DNA of 64,000 nucleotides from Apiotrichum sp. Y4204 (taxonomy: Eukaryota; Basidiomycota; Tremellomycetes; Trichosporonales; Trichosporonaceae), in NCBI GenBank assembly GCA_025531455.1, contig JAMYHL010000038.1:124001-188000 (forward strand), read 5' to 3'. Below, piece after piece: positions 11,363 to 23,852 of this stretch (its first letter is position 1; each line of letters starts with the position of its first letter). The position numbers were made by a program, and so were the translations under genes. The notes under the pieces are model-generated. The model was not told where the DNA came from. It saw only the letters and a list, made by a program, of their open reading frames with translations, and ran no database searches.

Positions 11363-14300
11363 TCAAATCCACACCAAGAGATGATGTCTCGTGTAGTCCT
11401 GGCCTGTGGAGAGGTCCGCACTGCTCCCGAGCGCGGGGTAGAATGGCACGAGCGCGTCGACCGCGCCGAGGATAAGGGTGTTGTACATGCGCCAGTAAAC
11501 CTCGCGGACCCTGCGTGCGGGGTGGTACATGCCCTGGAGGACGTAGCTGAGCACGACGCCGGGTCCGATGCCGACGCGCATGGCCTCGATCGCGTCCATC
11601 ACACCACCGATGACGTGCGGCGACGTCTCGAAGATGTTGGGCCAGACGAGGTTGAGGAGATGCGTCAGCGCCTCCTCGTAGCCCAGACCAGCAACTCCGA
11701 TAGCGAGGTGCTTGACGATCGCGCATGCTGTTTGACGGTGGACGTGGTCACGGTCGGTCAAACTGTCCTCGAGGAGACCGATCACAGAGTGGATGTAGTC
11801 CTTGGACATCTCGCCGACATACTCGAACACATAAGCCAGAGCCTTGAGACAACCGTTGCGGACGTTGAGCTCAGGTGTGCGGTACTCGTTGAGGATGGCG
11901 GGAATACACGTGAAGGGACCACAGGTCTCAGCGACAATGGCGATGGCGACGGTGGACAAAACACGCGACTGACGCTCCTGCACCTTGAGGTTGGTGAGAA
12001 GAACGGAGAGCACATCCTGGGGACCGATGGCCTTGGCAATGTAACCAAACGAGTTGACAGCCGCACGACGAATGGCCTTCTTGTGCGCTTTGAGGAGATC
12101 CAGCAGCTCGAAACAGATACGCATCCACTCCTTGGCAGGGACCTGCTCGGAACCACGGTCGGCTGTGAGTGTTAGCACATCTGAAGAGGACGAGGGGGGC
12201 ATCGAAACTCACCAATACGACCAATCAGGTTGATAGTCGCCTCCTGAACCTTCTCGTGCCTATTCCTCAAAATGGGCGTCATGCGGGGAAGGAGGTCCTT
12301 GACCGGCGGGTTCATGTGTGTCATACCGACAACATTCGCGATGGCCGCCTCGGCCGCGATGATACTTCCCAACGCGTCGGGGTACTCTTCTCCAAGCTGC
12401 TCGAACAGAACAACACCAAGTTTCGAGAGGAGGGCGTCCTCGTCGTTCTGCTTGATGATCGGGGCAAGCTTTGTGGTCAGGTCGGCGGCCAGCATACGGA
12501 CCTTGGCCGACTTGTTGGTCAAACGCCAGAGGATCATGGACACGATCTGAGGAAGGTACGGCTTCACGCGGGAGCCGAGCGCGCCGACGACGGCGGCGAA
12601 GCCGTCGAGCATGACGTTGTCCTCAAACGTCTGCTCCTGGAACGCGAAGATGATACCGTCGATGAGCAACACCTCCATGCGCTCGTCGATGTCAGCGGCA
12701 CCGTTTGCAGACACAACCTTGGTGATCGTCTCCATAACCATCTTGCGGTACGGCTCCGACTCGTCCTTGAGATCGTTGGTGATACGGCCGACAATCTCGG
12801 AGACACCGGCCTTGGACGCAAGGACGACAGTGGTCTTGACGAGCTCGTTGTAGTTTCGGCGGTCGAGTGCCATGCGGCGGACCCAGAACGCCTTGAAAAA
12901 GTCGGGCAGAACCTCTTGGCGGATATATGTCGGCGTCACTCCCTCAGTGGCTGCGCACTGAGCAACAACCTCGAGAACGATACGGCGCATTGCCTCGTCT
13001 GATGTCTGGAACTCGCGGATGACGACCGGCATACACTCCGCCACGTAATAGCCGGCGTACTCGGGGTCCATGAGGGGGATAATGTAACCAATAGCCTTGA
13101 TAAATGCTGCCAGTGTTTTGCCACGGTGCTGACGGACACCGAGCCAGAGGGGCTTGAGGACGTTATCAAAAGACTCGATACCGTACGGTGCTGCGGCCTT
13201 GGCGAGGTCGGCGAGGGCGATGGCGGTCATCGTGCGAACCTTCTGCTGCTCGTCCTGCAGACCGTCTGCGATCGCGTCGACAAGGTTGCGCAGATGGGGA
13301 AGAATCGCGCAGCCCATAGCAACGGCAATCTGCTGGATAATGCGGATACCGGTATGGCGGGCCTGCCACGACTTCTTTGAGCGACAAACGGCGCGGAGGA
13401 AGGGGAGAAGCGCAGGAACACCAAGTGCGGCAGCAACGACGGCGAACGCACGCGCTGTCGTGTTACGCACGTACTCGTCGACGTGGTCGATATCCGGACG
13501 CATCGTTGAGATCATGTGCGCAAGACCAGCCGCCTTGGCCAGGTTTGCGATAATCTCACGACCCTCGACACGAGCGTAGTAGTCCTCGTCGATAAGGAGC
13601 GGCTCGATGACGACCAAGATCTTGTGCACATATGGCCGGACGAGGTCGTCGAGCTTGTAGAGGATACGGTCGATGACCTTGACGAGCAGATGGCGCTCCT
13701 GGTCTTCGAGACTACGCTCCATAAGCAGCGGGAGGATCTTGTCGAACAGCGGACCAGCACCAAACTCGCGTGCCTTGTCGGTGATCTGGCGAAGCGCCGT
13801 CTTACGCACCGGCGGCGTGCCGTTCTTGATCTTGAGGAGCAAACGCATGATTTTGCGCTCCTTGAGCTCATCGAGCGAGTAGTGCACGTCCTCCGCCTCG
13901 CCACCGCCTTCTCCGAGGACCTTTGCGAAGTACTCGGCGTCCTCCTTCTTCAGGAACTGCAGCGTTCCAATACCCTCAATCTCCGTCTGCTCTCCCGATC
14001 CCTGGAAGCCGCCTGCAGCTGTGACGGCGCGCGCGGCGGCGCCCTCGTCCTGCATCATGAAACCGTCCGAGGCGTGCTGAGAAGTCGAGGGAACCATCTT
14101 GCGCACCGCCTGCGCAGGCTGGTAGTCTTCGGGCACCGGCACGATAACGTAGCCTTCGCTCGGGCCAGGCAGAAGCGAGTTGAGCTCCTCGTCGGTGATC
14201 GCGCGGTATCGCCTGTCCTCGACCATCTTAGGCTTCTCGTCTAGCGCCGACGACGACGCAACCATCGAGCTCGACCCAGCGTCGGGCGTCTGGTCCCAGC

Positions 14301-14856
14301 GCGACTTCTTCTGCTTGGCGGCCTCCTCCTCGGTCGGCATCTGGTCCCAGCGGCTGCGCTTCTTCTTCTTCGGTGCCTCCTCTTCCTCCTCCTTCTTTAC
14401 CTCCGTCTCGTCCCACTTCCGGCTCCCAGGCGACGCGCCCTCCTCCTTAATCTGGTCCCGGGGCGGAGTCACGTCTCCCTCGAGATGGTCCCGCGGCGGC
14501 GTCTTGTCGTCCGCAACAGCGACCTGGCGATCCGACTCGGCCTTCTCGCGGTCCTCGCGCTCGCGCTGCTCGCGGAATCGCCGCACGCGCTCCTCCTCGC
14601 GCTCGAGGTTCACGCGCCGCATGCGCTCCTCGTACGTCTCATCCTCACCCTCGCCGAACCCGTCGCGCCGCTGAAACCGCCGGAGCTGGTAGTCGCCCTG
14701 CCGCGCTGCAATCTGCTTGCTCCGCGACCGATCCTGGATCTCGTCCAGGTGCTCCCCCTCCTCCTCCTCCGCCATGCGCGCATGCTCATCCAGCAGTTCC
14801 TGCGGTGCAGAGTAGCTCGCCAGCTTCGGGTACGCGTTGTCCTCGTTGTCGGACAT
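11363..14856 (-). CDS. HSH155: Splicing factor 3B subunit 1 (SF3B1/Hsh155)
   Basis: This is a core U2 snRNP protein that clamps the U2-branch-site duplex in the nucleus. Two exons (12213-14856 and 11363-12162) with one 50-nt intron give 1147 residues. The N-terminus has an acidic and Arg/Glu-rich region and two RWDQ motifs (about residues 175-200) of the kind that bind UHM proteins. Next comes the conserved [13 protein letters not shown] segment, then HEAT repeats to the end. Near-identity to other SF3B1 proteins is plain in [11 protein letters not shown] (the human K700 region, lysine kept), [32 protein letters not shown] and NRHEKVQE. It is somewhat shorter than human SF3B1 mainly in the N-terminal disordered part. 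It is divergent with the Roadblock gene across 475 bp. Confidence 0.97.
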
Positions 14857-15331
14857 TTTGGATGACTGAGTGGCGGGAAGGGTGGATCAAAAGGAGTGTA
14901 ATGTGTAAATGTCGCTGTCGAGTCGCGGTCGTTCAAAATCCCGGTCGCGCTGGGCCAGGCTGTCGCGCTCGATGCGGTTTTGAAGAATGGGAGAGAGGGT
15001 GTAGCAAGCACAAGGAGCGAGAGGTGTTGTGGATGTGATTGTTGTTGCGAGATGGAAACGCAGCGAAGAGCCATATGCTGCCTGGACTCCTGGCTGAGTG
15101 GTCATTCCTGGCTGGGCCCTCCACCCGTTCAACCAGGCGGAAAATGGCAAATACCGACGTGTGGCACATGGCACACTCACCCACCCAGTCAAGATCACAA
15201 GTGGTGGCGAGTGAGTTAGTGAGTGCATAGCGCATGGTGGTATGACGCGTTTCCATGCAATCAATGCATCTTAACATCTGGTTCATGCTTGCTGTTCGAC
15301 ACTTACCCCAATTTCGCTCCCTACTGCCGCC
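14857..15331. promoter_or_regulatory. Divergent promoter of SF3B1 and Roadblock gene
   Basis: This 475-bp stretch separates two genes read outward, so it must hold both promoters. I see no clear TATA box or known motif, and no open frame with gene-like structure. Confidence 0.4.
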
Positions 15332-15968
15332 ATGCTCATCTCGCCTATACGCATCTACGAGCTGCTCTCCTCGCTCCTCGAGGCGGACGAGAGCGCGGGC
15401 CCGCACACTGCGCTGCTGATCACGCCGTCGGGGCAGCTGCTTGCCCACGCCACGCTGCCTGATGGCGAGGACGGGAGTGGGGGCGACGAGGCGGGAGATG
15501 AGGACGGCGGCGAGGATGAGGTCGACGAGGAGGGGGAAGGGGATGGCGCGTCAGAGGGCGCAGAGGAGGGCGACGACGAGCCGTGGCTTGAGGGACCCGA
15601 GCGCCTCCGCCTCCTTCTCGGCCTTGCGTCACAGTGGGAGGAGGACGCCTCGCCGCGCGTAGAGTGCGAGGTGAGTGTATAGAGAGCTGCTGACCCAACA
15701 TGTCGCAGCACGCAGAGTTCTTCGCACTCAAAGATCTATGCTAATCCCAGCTTGGCCGCCTGTTTCTCCGCCCCATCGCACTCCCCGAGCCCGAGGTGCC
15801 GCCCAACAACGCCGCCGTCCCGACGTACCCCCAGCCCGTGCTCAACTCGTTTGTGCTCGTTCTCAACGGAATGCCGGATACGCCGTGGAGTGAACTGGCG
15901 AACAAGGTGGGTTGTGTGACCCAGATGAATCTGACCTTCAGGCGGACCAGTTTCTTTCCGCATGGTAG
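15332..15968 (+). CDS. Roadblock/LC7-type protein (LAMTOR2-like)
   Basis: Three exons (15332-15670, 15751-15906, 15942-15968) give 173 residues. The introns are 80 and 35 nt, with GCTAATCCCAG and CTGACCTTCAG ends. The N-terminus MLISPIRIYELLSSLL followed by TALLITPSGQLLAHA matches the first helix and strands of Roadblock/LC7 proteins. The C-terminal LNSFVLVLNGMPDTPW and KADQFLSAW fit the last strand and helix. This pattern is closest to LAMTOR2 of the Ragulator complex, which anchors Rag GTPases to the vacuole or lysosome for TORC1 signalling. A highly acidic insert of about 45 residues interrupts the domain after the second strand and makes the protein longer than the usual 125 residues. The assignment to Ragulator rather than another Roadblock protein is inference. 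Confidence 0.6.
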
Positions 15969-16174
15969 CCTGACCTGCGCATGCTGCCCACGTTCCGTTC
16001 CAGCCTTGCACTCGCGCCTTCGCTGCTCCCTCGACCTCCGCCACCCCTTGCCAGCCTACCCGCACTAGATACATACCCACCCTATCGTTGTACTTATGCA
16101 TCCATCATCATGTCCTACACCGTTGCTATATCGTCTGCGAGCTACAGCTACAGCCACGCTACACTCTAGCTGCT

Positions 16175-17584
16175 CTAGCTGGTAAAGTCGCTAACACACT
16201 CCCAGCCCTTTCCAACACCCTCCTTCCACAGGCTAACCTTGCCGTCACCGCACGAGACAGCCAGGATGTTGCCCGCAATGGACCATGACACGCGCCAGAC
16301 CGCGTCCGGGAAGTGAGGGTCCTGTGACTCGGGTGCAGATGGCTGGAGTGCTGTCGACTGCCAAGGCGCATTGGGTGACTCGCGCTTGTGGATAAGAACT
16401 GTGCGGTCCTGAAGGAGTCAATGATGAAACTCGAGTGACTGTGCGTGGCCTGACGGGCAACAGACGAGCCACCTTTACTCACCTGCGATGCGCTCGCAAT
16501 GTACTGCCCCGGGAGGCCGATATTCGGCGCCCACGCCACGTCGCGCACCCAGTTGTCGTGACCGGAAATCTGCTCCTCCTCGACCCACTTCTTGGCCGTC
16601 TCGTCGAATCCCCAGATGCGAATGACATTGTCCGATCCGCCAGACGCGAAGCGCTTCTGCGCAGTAACCGAACCAGATGGTGAGGGCTTGGCACCGGCAG
16701 ATGCAAGAACCGACGGGGCCCAAGAGATGGCGTTGGCGCCGGAGCCGTGGGCGTTGAAGATGACGGCGTCAGTGGAGCCGTCGTCTGGGGAGTTAGCATT
16801 GTGGGGTAATTATGAGCTCCGCATACTGAGCGCCAAATCCGCTCCAGCGATCCGCTCTCCGCGCCCGAATCCTCAGAGCGAAGCACGGCTCTTGCCCTGC
16901 AACGGCGATCCCTGCCTCGCACATATTTCGCACTCACTCTGGAAGCTCAAGACCGAGATCTTGCCGTCGCTGGAAGCGCACGCAAGCATGGGTCCGAGGT
17001 CGTACGGCGCCCACGAGATGGAGTTGACGCTAGCCGAGTGGAGGGTGTGCTCCTTGATGCGCTCCCAGCCGTCCTGCACATCGCCGCCGCTGCCCTTGCC
17101 CTGCCCCTGGCCGACCTCCTTCCATATGAAGACGCGGCCGTCGTACGAGCACGACGCAAGGATCGAGCCGAACGAGGGGTGCGCCCACGAGACCTGCCAG
17201 ACGGGCGCGGTGTGGCTGGATGTTAGTTCCAAGTAATCAGGTGTCCGAGACAGCGTTCCTCCGGCGTGCGATTCGATCAATCCATCCGTACATCACGCAG
17301 TACTCACCCCTTGAGCACGACGGGGTCGCCCTTCGCCTCGCCCTTGACGACATTGAAGATGCGGATCGTCTTGTCCGAGGACGCGGTCGCGAGGCGCTTG
17401 CCGTAGTAGTCCAGCTGCGCGTCGTGCTGAGAATCAGTAGGCAGCCCCGGGAAGTCGAGTTCAGCTGCTCACGATCATGTCCTCATGTTGGGTCTCAACG
17501 GCCACAGCCTTGGATGCTTGTGCCGCAGACTGGAGTCAGTAGGGAGTTCCTCTCAGGCTGTTAGTGCTGCATGTTACGCACCAT
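16175..17584 (-). CDS. SEC13: COPII/nuclear pore protein Sec13
   Basis: This WD40 protein of the COPII outer coat also serves the nuclear pore Y-complex and SEACAT. Six exons give 330 residues. Exon 1 is only the ATG (17582-17584), followed by 17473-17529, 17308-17426, 16938-17215, 16483-16784 and 16175-16408, and all joins keep frame. Family sequence is clear: [76 protein letters not shown] and a last blade with [20 protein letters not shown] and VSLWKE. Introns run from 46 to 153 nt. The gene is divergent from the MCM-binding protein gene. Confidence 0.95.
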
Positions 17585-18055
17585 GTTGGAGTGAGTGATG
17601 GAGAATGTTTTGTGTCGCGAGATGGAGAGATGTATTCAACGAGAGGTCTGCTGGTCATTGACGACGTCGAGTGCACCACCAAGGGCCGCCTGTAACATCA
17701 TTGTGTGTGTGTCCCGCCGTGACTGGCACTGGCACGTCAGCGCTGATCCACATGTCCACCCTGGCGAAGACGGCAGGCGTGGCGACGGAATCAAAAGCCA
17801 CGTGGCTGCCACCAAGTGACGGAACTAAAAGTAGTGCATTAGCTATTATAAATTTTATGTAATACGATTAGAACGCGCGCAGATTCATTTGCGACGCGTC
17901 GCGCGCCGTCGATCCCTTTGGTCGTTGAGAACGAACTTGAGATCTTGAGAGCTTGAGACGCTGAGACAGCGACAGTCGCCACCAATTCCACTACGACCAC
18001 GACCACCGCTCCTCTTCTTTCATTCTCTCCTCAATCCCACTTATCTACCTTCACC
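17585..18055. promoter_or_regulatory. Divergent promoter of SEC13 and MCMBP
   Basis: This is 471 bp between outward-reading genes. An A/T-rich patch (17830-17870) sits near the middle, and a C/T-rich leader precedes the MCMBP start. No specific binding site is recognised. Confidence 0.4.
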
Positions 18056-19772
18056 ATGCTCGCAGTGGAGAACATCATCCGGATAGTGCTCCGGGAGACA
18101 GACGGCCCTGGTAAGTGACGTTTACTGAAGTACCTACTCACGCCAGCCCACGATGCCGAGGCCTACGCCGCGTCCGTGAAGCGTGCCCTTGAGAAGCCTG
18201 AGCAGGTGTGTTCTCACTCTCCTGCGTCATTCTGACCCCAGATTCCGACATTTACTCGTGCATCTCGTCCGCTCGACGTCGTCCGCTTCCGTTGCTTGCT
18301 CCAGGACACTGGATACCCCTCAGAGGTATACCTACCCGAGGACCAGGAGGGCGACAAGATGGACTGGAGCAAGCTGCAGGAGCGCTGGGTGGGCTGGGCG
18401 ACTGAGTACGTGATTGTATGGCACTGTATATTGACCATGCAGAATTCCTGGCGAGCAGGAATGGGCAAACCTCAAGCCCTCGTCCACGGAAAAGGACGTC
18501 GCGGACGCACTCGCTGGTCTGGCCGTGACGGAGCTCCCAGCACCGGTCAAGGGCAAGTTCCCGCTCGCGTCGCAGGGAGAGTACACGGGTGCGCTGCTGA
18601 AGGTCTACGACACGGAAGCAGCGTACCGTCCAGCGTCGGCGTACGACTTCATCGGCATCGTGTCGACTGCGCCCCTTCCGACCCCGCTGGACGAGGCGGA
18701 GGAGGGCGAGGTGGAGATGGTCCCCGCGATTCATGTTCTTCCTCCCCCGACGCCGGCCTTCCCTACACCTTCGATACCGAAGGATGCTCCCAGCACGCGC
18801 GCCGCCCTCATTTCCCACCTCGCGAACGCCTTCTCTCCCCCAGACGCCGTCGCGGCGGAGCTCCTCCTCCTCGCCATGATCGCCACCCCGGCCTCGCGCC
18901 GCGCCGGCATCCCACTGGGCACACTATCACTCAACCTTGTCCGCCAAGCTGGTGAATCCGCCCTTGTCCCGGTCCTCCAGTCCCTCCTCCCCGCGGTCGT
19001 GCCGCTGAACATGACCATCCCTCTCCTGCACTCCACCGCATTCGTCCCCTCGTCCGATGGCGCGTCCCTCGCCCCCGGCCTCCTGCAGCTCGCACCGGGC
19101 ACGCTCCTCGTCATTAACGAGGACGGGCTCGGCAACGGCGGCGCACTGGCCGAAAAGGCGCTCCGTAATGTTCAGGCACTCACCACCGCCATCGCCGACC
19201 AGACTGTGAGCTACGCGTATCCCTACACGGACGGCGTGCGCATCGAGTGCGCCCTGCGGAGCATCATCACAAGCGAGGGCAAGAGCCTTCTGCCGGCCGA
19301 TATGCACGTCCCTGTCACGCTGGCGAGCAGCGTACCTCCCACACAGCAGCTCGCAGAGTTCCGCGAATACCTCTCCGCTGTCGCTGCCCCCGCGCACGCC
19401 GACAAGCTCGTCGTACCCGACGCGGTCGGCGAGGCGATCCAAGACGCGTTTGTCGCGGACCGCAAGAAGAACGGGAGCGGGAGCGCCGACGCGGCCGAGG
19501 CGCGTCTCCGGCGCCGTATGAAGATTGCTCGGTAAGTGCTCTGGAAAAGTACATAAGCAGTCGCTAATCCCAGACTGATGGCCACGTCGTACCCCGCTGC
19601 GGAGCTCACGACCGAGCTGTGGGCGCGGACGGTTGCGTTGGATGACGAGGTCGAGAGGCGGCTTGCGGAGCGTGAGGCGCGCCGGCGAGAAGGAAAGATT
19701 GGAGCGCCGACCCAGGAGGCCAATGGCGTGGAGAAGGTTGAGGGCACGGCGAAGCACGAGCTGGCTGCATGA
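18056..19772 (+). CDS. MCM complex-binding protein (MCMBP/ETG1/Mcb1)
   Basis: This nuclear protein binds the MCM2-7 helicase and helps unload or assemble it during replication. Five exons (18056-18110, 18147-18205, 18242-18405, 18443-19531, 19574-19772) give 521 residues, with introns of 36, 36, 37 and 42 nt. Diagnostic stretches are PLDVVRFRCLLQDTGYPSEVY and, just after the third intron, IPGEQEW near the N-terminus. The C-terminal AAA-like part has VPLNMTIPLLHSTAFVPS, QLAPGTLLVINEDGL, NVQALTTAIADQTVSYAYPY and GKSLLPADMHVPV. The middle is Ala/Pro-rich and poorly conserved. The match to the MCMBP family (E2F target 1 in plants) is good throughout. Confidence 0.9.
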
Positions 19773-19959
19773 TGGACTCTATAGTATGCATGTATTGATA
19801 TTCTATTTGATCCTTGCGGGTGTATGGTTGTTTTACGGGTTGCAATGCGTATTAATCGAGTTGTTGGAGAGGGGAGTTATGGCCGCTGCTCAGGATCAAC
19901 AGATCCTGATACGCGCTGCGGGATTGCCTATGTGCAGTGGTACTACGACCTCGCACCGC

Positions 19960-22039
19960 CTACTCACTCTCGCCGTCGCTGTACTTTTCACCCTCTTCAT
20001 CATGGTACTGCGCGGTGAACGAGCCGACTGCATGCCCGACAGCGGCACCGAGGTCGAGGGCAGGCACGTCGAGGTTGATGAGGTTGATGCCGTCCGAGCG
20101 CATGTCCTCGAACACAGCAGCGGGCGAGTCGGGCTGGGCGAGCATGCGCGGCGAGCGGTGCGCCCGGAGCGCGAGCCGGTCGGAGCGGTGTGCGCGGCGC
20201 TCGGCGCGGAGGAACGGCGAGAAGGGCGATAGCGGGGAGAGTGGGGAGAGGGGCGACATTGTGATGTGTGGGGAGCGCGGGGAAGGGCGGATACGAGGGG
20301 AGGGGATTGGGTCGGGTGCGTCCATGATTGGGGAGGGGAGCGCGAGGGGACCCATGTCCGCAATGTCCGCAAACTCGTCGTCATCGCTGTCCTCCTCGCT
20401 CAGGAGATTACGCAGCCACTCGTCGAGCTCCTCGTAGACCTCGGCGGCCTCGCGGCCGAACCAAGGGAAAATGAGAAAGTCGTGAACCGCGTCCGGGACG
20501 GTTATGATGTGGTCTGGGACGGTGGAACCAGCTGGGCGCGAGAGCTTGACGCGGTGGAAGAGCTCGGTAATCTCGGGGCCGATGCGCTCCGCGTCGCCGT
20601 GCACGACGAACAAGGGCGGGAAGTCCTCGAACGATGTGGGCCCCGTGCGTGTCGCGGGTATGAGGCGGCCGGCGGGAGAGACATAAACATTGTCGTGCAT
20701 GGTACTCTCAGGCAGGCCGCGGAGCAGGAGGGACACGGCAAAGACTCCAAAGGTGTCCTCGATGGTGTCCACACCGCGGTTGTGCGCCAGCCCTTCGGGC
20801 TCCCACTGTTGTGTGAAGCCCAGATCGCACCACGGAGAAAAAGTAAGAACTGCACGCGGGCCCTGCAGGCCCAGAACACGCCCCTCGTCGCGAAGCCACC
20901 GGGTGAGCGCGAGAGCGAGATGGCCGCCAGCCGAGTCGCCGCCGACCAGGAGGTCGCGCTCGTCGACTCCCTCCGATATAAGATATGCGTACGCGGTGAT
21001 TGCATCCAGGAGGGGCAGTGGCCAGGGCGCAGCTCCTGCGAGGCGGTAATCAACAGACAAGACGTGGTTGACCGGCGTGTGATTAACCATGCTCTTCGCG
21101 ATGTTGCTCGTCATGTCGTGCTCCGCAGCCGATCCCACAACGTATCCGCCGCCATGGAAGAGGAGGAGCACGGGCTCGCCTTGCTTCCGGGCGGGACGGG
21201 TCGCCGAGTGGTGCTCTTTGCGTCCGCAGTACCAAAACCCTGGGACCGTGGTGAACCCGTACTCTTGTCTCTCTTGGGCAGGGGGATTCCACTTTCCCCA
21301 CGGACCGGATCGTGAGGGGCGGTAGATGAACTGCGGGTGCCACTTGCCTCGCGTTGAGTGGAGGTGTCGCAACATCTCCGCCGGATGTCCGCGCAGCCAG
21401 TCTGGTGGTGCGGATGGCATCATGACGGGGTGGGAGTGCGTCAATGACTCTGGTGCCTGCATAATGTGTGAGTTTCAGCAGCCGTCGGACATAGGAGCGA
21501 GAGTGTGGAGTGCCTTGTGTAGGCGCAACACAGGAGCTTCAGCAAGGCTGGAAATTGTGGATACCCCTAGCGACATGTCGCAGGCTGCGACTGTTCACGG
21601 ACCGCTCACTGTCGGCCTCGTACAAAGCCTCTGGGCTCTTGAGGCCGTCAGACGGAACTTCCGTACCCGAAAATATCCATGCAACCGGGGGCCGGGTTGA
21701 TTCAGTCCGCTTCACAAATTCGAGGCCAAATTTGTTGTCTCTCTGCGGGCGAAAACACGCTTCCCAGCGGCCGGAGGTACTCACCACACGTTTAGCTGAA
21801 CTGCTGCCAAGGTAGTCTATCTCGCAGAAGGCCACTAGACCACAGAGGCGCCGACTCCAGCCGACACGAACACATTTCTTGACGGTCCATGACTTGCGGG
21901 GCCGGTTCGACTGTGGGACGTAGTAGACCAACCAGAAGGGGACGAGGAAAAGAAGGGTGGATAGAAGGAAGTAGGCGAGATATATCTGCCGCAAGACCGG
22001 CTGGCGGTGAAGGGTGTTGTTGCGCGGTGCAAATTGCAT
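19960..22039 (-). CDS. HSL-type alpha/beta hydrolase with N-terminal membrane anchor
   Basis: The main exon (21462 down to 19960) holds the hormone-sensitive-lipase signature. The oxyanion motif HGGGYVVGS, nucleophile GDSAGGHLAL, a likely acid in FVVHGDAERIGPE and a histidine in VPDAVHDFLIFP make a full Ser-Asp-His set, so it should be an active esterase or lipase. An upstream exon (22039 to about 21600) adds a membrane segment (IYLAYFLLSTLLFLVPFWLVYY) followed by a basic stretch (NRPRKSWTVKK), typical of fungal anchored members. The join between them is not certain. GTATCC near 21565 or GTGAAC near 21603 could be the donor. A 42-nt in-frame segment with GTGAGT...CCGCAG ends (about 21743-21784) may be another intron. 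The last 130 residues form a Ser/Pro/Arg-rich tail not needed for catalysis. Confidence 0.75.
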
Positions 22040-23852
22040 CTGTCAGGTCAGCACGGGCGGGGAGAGCTGGCCGCCGTGTCACTTGCTTCGGCGGCAGTGG
22101 GCATTGCCGTCGAAGCTCAGCAAGGCGACACTGATACCCACACAGCGGGCTCGGATGGCCTCCGAGGTCATCTCGTCCGGAACATCACCGGACGAGGAGG
22201 CGTGCTGGCGGCGACGCGTGAGGGAGCCATCGGGCATTGTGGGAGATGGGTAGAAGTCAACAAGAGGGATGGTGGGCGGCTGTTCAAGAGGCGTTGGCGG
22301 TCGTGTGAATGGTGCGGTGGTGGGGGGCACACCGCGTCTCACGAGGCGTTTAGACCGTGGTATAGAGTGATGCACCGCCGACGGTGAAGTCAGTGGCGCT
22401 CACTTGCAGAGCGAATAAACGAAACAAAGTCGATGAGAAAAGTTGCACTACGCGTAGTGGTGGAGTGGAGTCGCAGACTTGAGTGTGGACAGGTCGGAGT
22501 GTTGTTTTTGGGTGGACTGGTAAAATTACGAACGTTCGTGGCAGCAGGTTGATATTATACTGCCATGGTGTGGGTGTGGTGTGGAATTGTGGACGGCGCG
22601 TCGGGAAACTCGACAAGAAAAAAAAAAAAAAAAAAGGAGAGCAAAAGCAAAGCTCAGACCATGTCGACGGTAAGTGAGTTAGCGGTCAGCTCGGGTCAGT
22701 GAGGGGGGGTGAACAACGATAAAGAGGGTGTGAGGTGGTGAAAAACCTCTGCCCAGACATTGTAAAGTGGGACTGAGAGGTGGTCGTGTGAGCAACATCA
22801 AAATGATGGCGTAGGCCACAAAAGTTCGGTCAGCCCCAGGCTCACAGAGCCCTAGCAGCAGCCAAGGTCAAACTCGGATATATGCGTCATGATTGATATC
22901 CTGGGTGGCAGAAGAGGCTGAGTCAATGACGTAATGTGATGACTATCTCTTGTGTGGCCTGGGTGGGTTGCGGCATCTCTTTGAGGCAGTGCAAAAACAC
23001 GCAAGAAAAGGATCGGCATGTCGGACAACACCGGCCCGGTAACTCTGCCCAGCGCCAGTGCCAATGCCCTTGTGCTTTTGGTCTGGTTTGTTTAGAGTGG
23101 CGAACTCTGCGCGTACAACTGCGCACTCTGTACTCTGCAGCCAGAGGAGCACATACTTCCGTGTTTCGCAACGCGTACTACCTCACCCCTCCCCCCCCCC
23201 GTATGCATCTGTTTGTTCGGTAAGGGAGGCCGACCGGAAGGAGACTGCTATGCATTGCGGGTAGAGTCGGTCTGTATGGGGAGACGGGAGGAGGAGGAGT
23301 ATACAGTAGATCTAGACAGGGCCCAAAAGAGAGTGACTGGCTGTTGATGTCAAGTGCGCAAGTGCAGCTTGGGTGTCTTGGTGCAAAGGAGCAAAAAGGG
23401 GAAAGGAAAAGACAACAACCGCAAGCTTTCGCATGCGCGCATGCAACAACACGCCATCTGGCCATCGGCTTTCCAAGTTTCCCAAGTATCAAGAGACCAC
23501 AAACATCGCCCTTTATCTCATCTCTTGCATTGCATCCATCTACACACATCTCAGTACACACTACCCATCGGAGCAGCCGTTCATCAAGCCGTTTTCCTCG
23601 CATCACATCGTCACAGTCTCTCTCACTCGAGAACCCTTGATTCAGAAATCGCGCACCTCGCTCCACTCACATTCCGCCCTTTTCCTTGTTGACACATCGC
23701 CGCATCATCCTTATAACCAGTCCGACAGCACCGACAACCCCCTCTGAGACTTCCGTCTTCCCATTCACGCACATTGAGATCCCATTGCAACCCTGGTCTA
23801 ATCGATTGCCCATCTTCCGGGCAGCTTCTCCCTAGTCCATCGCCATCTCACT
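22040..23852. other. Long intergenic region before MFS gene
   Basis: This is 1.8 kb between divergent genes. It includes an 18-base A run (22618-22635) and a 10-base C run (23191-23200). A minus-strand open frame at 22079-22375 reads like protein and ends in a donor-like GTGACA facing the esterase start. Joining it gives the wrong frame for the membrane segment, so I treat it as non-coding or as a 5' UTR exon. The 23420-23850 part is C/T-rich leader DNA of the transporter gene. Confidence 0.4.

Noticed and set aside
22079..22375. Minus-strand frame ending in a donor-like GTGACA just before the esterase start
   Set aside because: Splicing it to the next exon puts the membrane segment out of frame, so it cannot be the N-terminus of that protein as read.
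22618..22635. 18-base A run as a sign of a retroposed gene
   Set aside because: No coding or reverse-transcribed sequence precedes it and no target-site duplication is seen.
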